Source of the DNA: Elusimicrobiota bacterium
GTDB taxonomy: Bacteria > Elusimicrobiota > Elusimicrobia > Elusimicrobiales > UBA9959
Reading direction: 5' to 3'
NCBI GenBank assembly: GCA_003500765.1
Contig: DNQL01000169.1
Location: 1-9,370, forward strand
DNA length: 9,370 nt
A program made the position numbers and the translations under genes. This document shows, one piece after another, positions 6,181-9,370 of this stretch (its first letter is position 1; each line of letters begins with the position of its first letter). The notes beneath the pieces are model-generated. The model did not search any database, was not told the DNA's origin, and saw only the letters and a list, made by a program, of their open reading frames with translations.

Positions 6181-6422
6181 GCCCCCGCTCCAAAAGAATA
6201 ACCATGGGGGTCCTGTCGGCGGTTCGCTGCGAAAAAACAGCGTCGCGTACACCGTACGCGCGCTTCCCGTTCTCGCCGCGAGCGCTCGTCCGCGTCTCCG
6301 GACCCGCAGGATAGCGATTCCACCGGCTACCTCCGACGCGGACTCCGTAAGCTCGCGGCTCCGAAGGGTTTTTCTCCGCGAATCCGCCGCCACCCCCAAT
6401 GTCTCCTGATTGGAGCGGGGGC
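6181..6422. repeat. MITE-like element with imperfect terminal inverted repeats
   Basis: The ends carry a perfect 13-bp inverted repeat, GCCCCCGCTCCAA (6181-6193) and its complement (6410-6422). The similarity continues inward for about 40 bp with gaps: CAT(T)GGGGGT, GGCGG, TTCGC and GAAAAA blocks match in order on both arms. Inside are a hairpin GCGTAC-ACC-GTACGC (6245-6259) and a degenerate 19-bp direct repeat (6241-6259 and 6334-6352). There is no transposase or credible reading frame. The structure fits a non-autonomous transposable element or a large structured intergenic repeat. No clear target-site duplication was found, so mobility is inference. Confidence 0.5.
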
Positions 6423-6563
6423 TGGAGGGGGAGAAAGGGGGGTATTTCACCCCCTTCCGGGGCCCAAAAACCGGCTATTACGGTGGATATCAGGCCCCCG
6501 GGGAGACCTCCGGGGACCTCTCCGGGACCCATTACTCCCCAATGAGAACCGCCCTGGAGCCCG
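6423..6563. other. GC-rich intergenic stretch with small palindromes
   Basis: No supported gene is present. GGGGGT (6438-6443) pairs with ACCCCC (6449-6454) around ATTTC. A degenerate tandem of CTCCGGGGAC-like units lies at about 6505-6530. A 63-codon frame crosses the region, but its composition is unlike a real protein and it runs out of the MITE-like element. Confidence 0.4.
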
Positions 6564-6586
6564 GCTATCCCCAAAGCTATCCACAA
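6564..6586. repeat. tandem GCTATCCNCAA repeat resembling DnaA boxes
   Basis: GCTATCCCCAA (6564-6574) and GCTATCCACAA (6576-6586) are direct copies with a 12-bp period. The second contains CTATCCACA, one base off the DnaA-box consensus TTATCCACA. It lies just upstream of the TGACATATA cluster and the promoter of the winged-helix gene, so it could be a regulatory site for DnaA or another protein. Confidence 0.4.
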
Positions 6587-6590
6587 CCTG

Positions 6591-6633
6591 TTGACATATA
6601 ACTGCCATATGTCAGACATATATTGACATATAG
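6591..6633. promoter_or_regulatory. cluster of TGACATATA operator-like boxes
   Basis: Four half-sites lie within 43 bp: TTGACATATA (6591-6600), the inverted CATATGTCA (6606-6614), GACATATAT (6616-6623 onward) and TTGACATATAG (6623-6633). The last overlaps the -35 of the promoter, so a bound protein would block or modulate transcription. The core CATATGT-CA-GACATATAT repeats the element upstream of the first porin apart from the inserted CA. Self-regulation by the adjacent winged-helix protein is the simplest guess. Confidence 0.55.
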
Positions 6634-6651
6634 TAACGCATAAGATAGAAT
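6624..6651 (+). promoter_or_regulatory. promoter of the winged-helix gene
   Basis: TTGACA (6624-6629) and TAGAAT (6646-6651) are 16 bp apart. The predicted start near 6658 lies downstream of the in-frame ATG at 6653, which favours translation from ATG 6701. Confidence 0.6.
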
Positions 6652-6700
6652 AATGTCACAAACAACTGTCAGCAAGTTAATAACCGTCAGGAAAAATACC

Positions 6701-7204
6701 ATGGAAAGTTATAAGCTCAGGATAAAACATCCCTCGGGAGCCGAGTTCGAGGCCGAAGGGCCGCTGGATTTCATAATAAACGAGAAGCGCGGCTTCATGG
6801 ACGAGATCGCCGTTCCGGGCCGGCCGACCGCGGCCGGCTCCGCTGAGCCCGGCCAGGCGCCAGGGCTCTGGCAGGCCATAACCACGGTCAAAACCGGCCT
6901 GCTGCAGCTGCGCAATAAGAGCCCGGAGATCGGCCCGGCGGAGGCCTTCCTGGCCCTGGCCGCCGCCTACAGGCTGCTGGAAGGCAGCCAGGAGACCGGG
7001 GCCATAACCCTGTCCAAGGCCATAAAAGCCTCCGGCTACGCCCCGGAAAGACTGGACAGGCTGATAGCCGGCCACATCAGGGAAGGCCTGATAACGGCCA
7101 GCGGCAGCAAGCGCGGCAGGACCTATTCCATTACCCATAAAGGCCTGGAAAGAGCCTGGGCAGCCGCCATGAAGCTTAAGAAGATAGCCGACAGCAAGGG
7201 CTGA
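6701..7204 (+). CDS. putative winged-helix DNA-binding protein, family not recognised
   Basis: The protein has 167 residues. Residues 1-36 look like a small beta domain (YKLRIKHPSGAEFEAEGPLDFII). A Pro/Gly/Ala-rich linker follows at about 38-57. The C-terminal part (about 80-155) is a plausible winged helix-turn-helix: helices around EAFLALAAAYRLL, LSKAIKASGY and APERLDRLIAGHIREGL, then a basic wing ITASGSKRGRTYSITHKGLE. It therefore probably binds DNA as a regulator; targets are unknown. I chose ATG 6701 because AGGA lies 8 nt upstream, the beta domain starts there, and the best promoter starts transcription after the alternative ATG at 6653, which would add 16 residues. The gene is alone, flanked by TGACATATA boxes and by a repeat array whose unit also covers its own start codon, so autoregulation is likely but unproven. 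Confidence 0.7.
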   Translation: MESYKLRIKHPSGAEFEAEGPLDFIINEKRGFMDEIAVPGRPTAAGSAEPGQAPGLWQAITTVKTGLLQLRNKSPEIGPAEAFLALAAAYRLLEGSQETGAITLSKAIKASGYAPERLDRLIAGHIREGLITASGSKRGRTYSITHKGLERAWAAAMKLKKIADSKG

Positions 7205-7228
7205 AAACCACCACACAGATACCGCCAA

Positions 7229-7264
7229 GCCGCCGCGGGTCCTTACCGAAAGGACTCCGGCGGC
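7229..7264. terminator. long hairpin downstream of the winged-helix gene
   Basis: GCCGCCG (7229-7235) pairs with CGGCGGC (7258-7264), and inside it GTCCTT (7239-7244) pairs with AAGGAC (7250-7255). The stem is strong and sits 25 bp after the stop codon, but there is no T-run, so it may act as an mRNA 3' end stabiliser or a Rho-dependent end rather than a true intrinsic terminator. Confidence 0.45.
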
Positions 7265-7265
7265 C

Positions 7266-7294
7266 CCGGCATGCCGGCCCGGCAACAAGCCGGG
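7266..7294. repeat. adjacent GC palindromes
   Basis: CCGGCATGCCGG (7266-7277) is a perfect 12-bp palindrome, directly followed by CCCGGC-AACAA-GCCGGG (7278-7294). With the previous hairpin they make three stem-loops in 66 bp. Confidence 0.5.
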
Positions 7295-7349
7295 AACGAT
7301 CGCAAAAGAGCCGCGGAACAGTCTGTCTGGAGGCTCCCGCGGGCCCCTA

Positions 7350-7535
7350 TTGGTTAACTTACGATAAGATATATTATGTTAACCAAACCATCCCCCTGGC
7401 CCAGCCGGGTCAAAGTTATAATTAGTTTTAATCTTTTCATAAAAAGCCTTATTTTATAATGATTTTTTAAGCGAATCTAATACGATTTATAGTTATTTAT
7501 TAGTAGCAGTCTCCTTATATATACTCCGGCCCCTG
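7350..7535. other. AT-rich island with a 9-bp inverted repeat at its left edge
   Basis: This block is sharply AT-rich against GC-rich surroundings. Its left edge carries a perfect inverted repeat, TTGGTTAAC (7350-7358) and GTTAACCAA (7378-7386), around 19 AT-rich bases. TATAAT occurs at 7417-7422 and 7455-7460 without a convincing -35. It could hold promoters for a non-coding transcript across the repeat array, be a protein-binding or unwinding site, or be transferred DNA. No gene is supported; a 28-codon frame on the - strand is too short to call. Confidence 0.5.
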
Positions 7536-7564
7536 ACAATCGGCAGCCGGCCGCAAAATTTCCA

Positions 7565-7583
7565 AAAAAGTTGCCAACTTTTT
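7565..7583. repeat. AAAAAGTTG-C-CAACTTTTT palindrome, copy A
   Basis: Perfect 9-bp arms surround a single C. An 11-bp exact part, TTGCCAACTTT (7571-7581), recurs at 7696-7706. As RNA it would form a weak hairpin; as DNA it looks like a dimeric protein-binding site. Confidence 0.5.
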
Positions 7584-7690
7584 GAAAACTTGAAACCAAC
7601 GGATCGGGCCAGGCAGCTCAAAATCGCGACTTCAAAAAAACCATGAAAGACCTACCCCGGGCCTCATGGGTTGCGGATCCGGAAAAGCCG

Positions 7691-7708
7691 AAAACTTGCC
7701 AACTTTCC
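7691..7708. repeat. AAAACTTGCCAACTTT repeat, copy B
   Basis: It differs from copy A by a few bases (C for G, and CC at the end). It is enclosed by CCGGAAA (7679-7685) and TTTCCGG (7704-7710), another inverted repeat that partly overlaps it. Confidence 0.45.
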
Positions 7709-7727
7709 GGAAACCCGTAAAAGGCAG

Positions 7728-7753
7728 GGGGCCTATAAGCCGGCATAGGCCCC
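7728..7753. repeat. hairpin between repeat copies 1 and 2
   Basis: GGGGCCTAT (7728-7736) pairs perfectly with ATAGGCCCC (7745-7753) around an 8-nt loop, followed by a C-rich run. There is no T-run on the + strand. Confidence 0.55.
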
Positions 7754-7994
7754 CTCCCCCCCGTCAGGCCAAAATACCATGAAAGGGCAGCCCTGGAGAG
7801 GACGGGAAAAGAGGCTGAAAACAGCCTGAAAAACGGCCAGTTCAAAAATACCATGAAAGGAAAAGAGCCAAAGGAAGGGCCGGGGGGAGGCAAAAAACGG
7901 CGCGGTCGAAAATACCATGAAAGGCCGGTAAGGGGTCAAGGCGGCCGGGAAAGGCCGAAGAAGGAAGAGGGACGATTTTCCGAGGAGAAAAAAA

Positions 7995-8051
7995 ATACCA
8001 TGAAAGGCCCCGGAAACCCCGGCGGACCGGGGCATGGGGGTTTCATGGTAT
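7995..8051. repeat. 57-nt compound hairpin built from an inverted pair of repeats
   Basis: ATACCATGAAA (7995-8005) and TTTCATGGTAT (8041-8051) are perfect 11-bp arms. Inside, CCCC (8008-8011) can pair with GGGG (8037-8040), and CCCCGG (8017-8022) with CCGGGG (8027-8032) around CGGA. The result is a strong multi-step stem or cruciform at the end of the array. Confidence 0.65.
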
Positions 8052-8162
8052 ACCAAGGCGCCGCGGAAGGGCTTTTAAAGGCTCTTGAAAAACACCAGGT
8101 AAGGAATATTCAGGGAAAAAGCGGGAAATGGCGGGGCGAAGGACCAAAAAAAAGGGGGAAGA

Positions 8163-8495
8163 TCAGGCCGGGGACTTTTCGCCGGCGGAAGCAGGGACTC
8201 CCTCCCCCTCCCCCCGCCGGCCGGGCAGCATTATGCCCACGGCCACGCCTATGTAGCCGGCCAGGATGACGAAGGGAGAGAGATTAGAGTACAGGTCGCG
8301 GCCCCCGGGGGCGGCTTTAGAGAGCAGGAAGTAGCCGGCGGCGGCCGTAAGGACGGAGAGCGCGATGACTATCCAGCCGGGGCGGCTGATCTCCCCCCCG
8401 CCGTCGGGCTGCTCCGCGGCGATCAAATACCCGCCGCGCGCGGCGCCGTCCTTTTCCTGGGCGGCGGCGGCGCGCTTGCGGTTCTTCCTGGCCAT
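8163..8495 (-). CDS. small two-helix membrane protein (DUF3098-like)
   Basis: The 110-residue protein has a basic N-terminus (MARKNRKRA) and two hydrophobic helices, about residues 41-59 (WIVIALSVLTAAAGYFLLS) and 72-90 (LSPFVILAGYIGVAVGIML), joined by a short polar loop. It ends in a disordered Gly/Glu tail. The two-helix layout with GYFLLSK after helix 1 resembles DUF3098 proteins of unknown function, but the match is by eye. The start is ATG 8495, 12 bp after the stop of the HEAT-repeat gene. There is no Shine-Dalgarno in that gap (it reads TACCTCCCCGAT), so translation may be coupled to the gene before it. On this strand the stop is followed by a T8 run at about 8148-8155 without a well-placed hairpin. 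Confidence 0.7.
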   Translation of the reverse strand: MARKNRKRAAAAQEKDGAARGGYLIAAEQPDGGGEISRPGWIVIALSVLTAAAGYFLLSKAAPGGRDLYSNLSPFVILAGYIGVAVGIMLPGRRGEGEGVPASAGEKSPA

Positions 8496-8507
8496 ATCGG
8501 GGAGGTA

Positions 8508-9370
8508 TTACTGCTTCTGCTGAAGCTTCAGGCGGGCCTGCAGCCTCTGCCTGGCGTAATCGATGAGCATCCTGGAGTTCGCCTCGGTCTCGGCGGCGTA
8601 AGCCTCGTCGAGCACCTTGGCGCTCTTCTCATTGCCCATCAGGGCGATGACATTGGCGGCCTGCTGCTTTACAGGCATCTCGGGCGACTTGATGAGGTCA
8701 TAGGCGGCCTTGAGGCCCTCGTCGCTGCCCAGCTTGGCCAGCGAGAGCGCGGCTTCTATCCGCACGCCCGGGTCCTTATCGGAAATGACTTTGGAAAGGG
8801 AAGGAACGGCGCCCTTGTCCCCTATCTCGCCGATGGCCTTGACCGCTTCTATCCTGAGGAACCTGTCGTCGTCCCTGGCGGCGTCGTAGAGGGCGTCCAG
8901 GGCCTTCTGCGAGCGCAGCTGGCCCAGCGTGGCGGCCGAGCCGCGGCGCATATTGAGGTCCTTGCCTTTGAGCAGGTCGATAAGGGCGTCCTCGGCCTTG
9001 GCGTAGCGGATAACGCCCAGCGTCCTGACGGCGGCGTAGCGCACTCCGGGCGCCTCGTCCTTGAGGGCCTTTACGAGCGCGTCGCCTGCGCCGGGATCCC
9101 CGATATAGGAGAGGGCTATGGCCGCCGACTGCCTGACCGTGGGCTCCTTGTCCTCCGTGAGCATCTTCGACAGGGCCGGCACGGAAGCGCGCGCGCGGAT
9201 CATTCCCAGCGAATCCGCGGCCACCGAGCGGACCAGGGAGTTCGGGTCCGAGAGCGCTTTCCGCAGAACGGGCTCGGCGTTGGCGTCGCGCAGGCGGCCC
9301 AGCTCGTCGGCGCCCTGCCGCCGCAGCAACGGGTCGTCTGACTTGAGCTTGTCCGAGGCTTCCTCGAAGG
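8508..9370 (-). CDS. HEAT-repeat protein (5' end outside the window)
   Basis: The reading frame is open through the window edge at 9370 and ends at TAA 8510-8508, giving at least 287 residues. It is almost entirely PBS-lyase-type HEAT repeats with a period near 31 residues: eight units can be laid out (such as SDPNSLVRSVAADSLGMIRARASVPALSKML and DEAPGVRYAAVRTLGVIRYAKAEDALIDLLK), then a basic, Gln-rich helix (LQARLKLQQKQ). Such alpha-solenoids are protein-protein scaffolds; many bacterial ones are secreted or bound to membranes, but the N-terminus is missing here, so location is unknown. A TTG at 9329 is in frame but falls inside a HEAT unit, since repeat sequence (SDKLKSDDPLLRRQGADEL) runs across it, so it is not the start. 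It forms a two-gene unit with the small membrane protein downstream. Confidence 0.9.
   Translation of the reverse strand, partial: FEEASDKLKSDDPLLRRQGADELGRLRDANAEPVLRKALSDPNSLVRSVAADSLGMIRARASVPALSKMLTEDKEPTVRQSAAIALSYIGDPGAGDALVKALKDEAPGVRYAAVRTLGVIRYAKAEDALIDLLKGKDLNMRRGSAATLGQLRSQKALDALYDAARDDDRFLRIEAVKAIGEIGDKGAVPSLSKVISDKDPGVRIEAALSLAKLGSDEGLKAAYDLIKSPEMPVKQQAANVIALMGNEKSAKVLDEAYAAETEANSRMLIDYARQRLQARLKLQQKQ

Larger units (their letters stand above)
7631..8054. repeat. interspersed array of AAAATACCATGAAAGG repeats
   Basis: Direct copies have their ATG at 7643 (diverged: AAAACCATGAAAGA), 7779, 7853, 7917 and 8000; the last four share ATACCATGAAAGG exactly. An inverted copy TTTCATGGTAT lies at 8041-8051. 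Intervals between ATGs are 136, 74, 64 and 83 bp, too uneven for CRISPR, and the unit is short (about 16 bp). Intervening segments are unrelated, but several carry hairpins (7728-7753, 7812-7827, 7942-7957). Copies fall in different frames and lack Shine-Dalgarno sequences, so they are not obvious gene starts. The same sequence with an extra G covers the ribosome-binding site and start of the winged-helix gene (6692-6706). Confidence 0.75.

Noticed and set aside
6134..6619. 161-codon - strand frame across the MITE-like element
   Set aside because: It runs through the terminator and both inverted repeats; its internal RAYGVR repeat comes from the element's direct repeat. No start signals.
6653..6700. 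ATG 6653 as start of the winged-helix gene
   Set aside because: It lies 2 bp after the predicted -10, has no Shine-Dalgarno, and the added 16 residues look unlike the domain that follows. It remains possible if an upstream promoter exists.
7631..8054. CRISPR array
   Set aside because: The unit is about 16 bp, intervals range from 64 to 136 bp, one copy is inverted and no cas gene is present.
7631..8054. Integron attC array
   Set aside because: No GTTRRRY core sites, no integrase and no cassette genes between the repeats.
6564..8054. Iteron-type plasmid replication origin
   Set aside because: The parts look similar (boxes, DnaA-like sites, AT-rich stretch, winged-helix protein), but the protein has no recognisable Rep motifs and the AT-rich part is some 750 bp from the boxes. 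Kept only as a side hypothesis.
7618..8056. - strand frames with repeated PFMVF / FHGIF peptides
   Set aside because: The peptide repeats are just the DNA repeat read in different frames; copies do not keep one frame, so no repeated protein is encoded.
7853..8269. 138-codon frame starting at a repeat copy
   Set aside because: It is low-complexity Lys/Arg/Gly/Pro sequence without a Shine-Dalgarno, crosses the hairpins and runs antisense into the membrane protein gene. It is most likely open only because of composition.

Overview
The window is GC-rich DNA from a Gram-negative (diderm) bacterium: it encodes two signal-peptide-bearing outer-membrane beta-barrel proteins, a housekeeping-type sigma-70 factor and two tRNAs. 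Coding sequence is strongly GC-biased but uses the ATA isoleucine codon freely. The gene set and style fit an Elusimicrobiota-like lineage, but that is a guess from general familiarity; nothing in the window proves a taxon.

Layout. Positions 1-2393 (+ strand) are dense housekeeping DNA: the 3' end of a probable glycosyltransferase, tRNA-Pro(CGG), acylphosphatase, a sigma-70 family factor and adenine phosphoribosyltransferase (4-bp overlap with the sigma gene), then tRNA-Arg(CCT). Both tRNA genes have promoter-like elements lying in the last codons of the gene before them. A membrane-anchored TPR protein (2415-3065) follows tRNA-Arg and ends at a strong terminator. Positions 3111-6168 hold two paralogous beta-barrel proteins. 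The first has a near-consensus promoter, AT-rich operator-like boxes and a structured leader of about 220 nt; the second has an extended -10 just upstream of its ATG and looks leaderless.

Positions 6169-8162 are the unusual part: about 2 kb with a single gene. In order they hold a 242-bp MITE-like inverted-repeat element, a tandem DnaA-box-like repeat, a cluster of TGACATATA boxes sharing a 16-base core with the first porin's upstream region, and a gene for an unrecognised winged-helix protein. Then come a hairpin cluster, an AT-rich island bounded on one side by a 9-bp inverted repeat, and an array of at least five direct copies (plus one inverted) of AAAATACCATGAAAGG. The same sequence, with one extra G, covers the ribosome-binding site and start codon of the winged-helix gene.

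Positions 8163-9370 (- strand) are a two-gene unit reading toward the repeat array: a HEAT-repeat protein, cut by the window edge, followed by a small two-helix membrane protein.

The working idea worth testing is that the winged-helix protein, its TGACATATA boxes, the first porin promoter and the downstream repeat array form one regulatory module. The repeat array could act through protein binding or through RNA pairing with the winged-helix mRNA start. The repeats, boxes and complementarity are seen directly; the function is inference.
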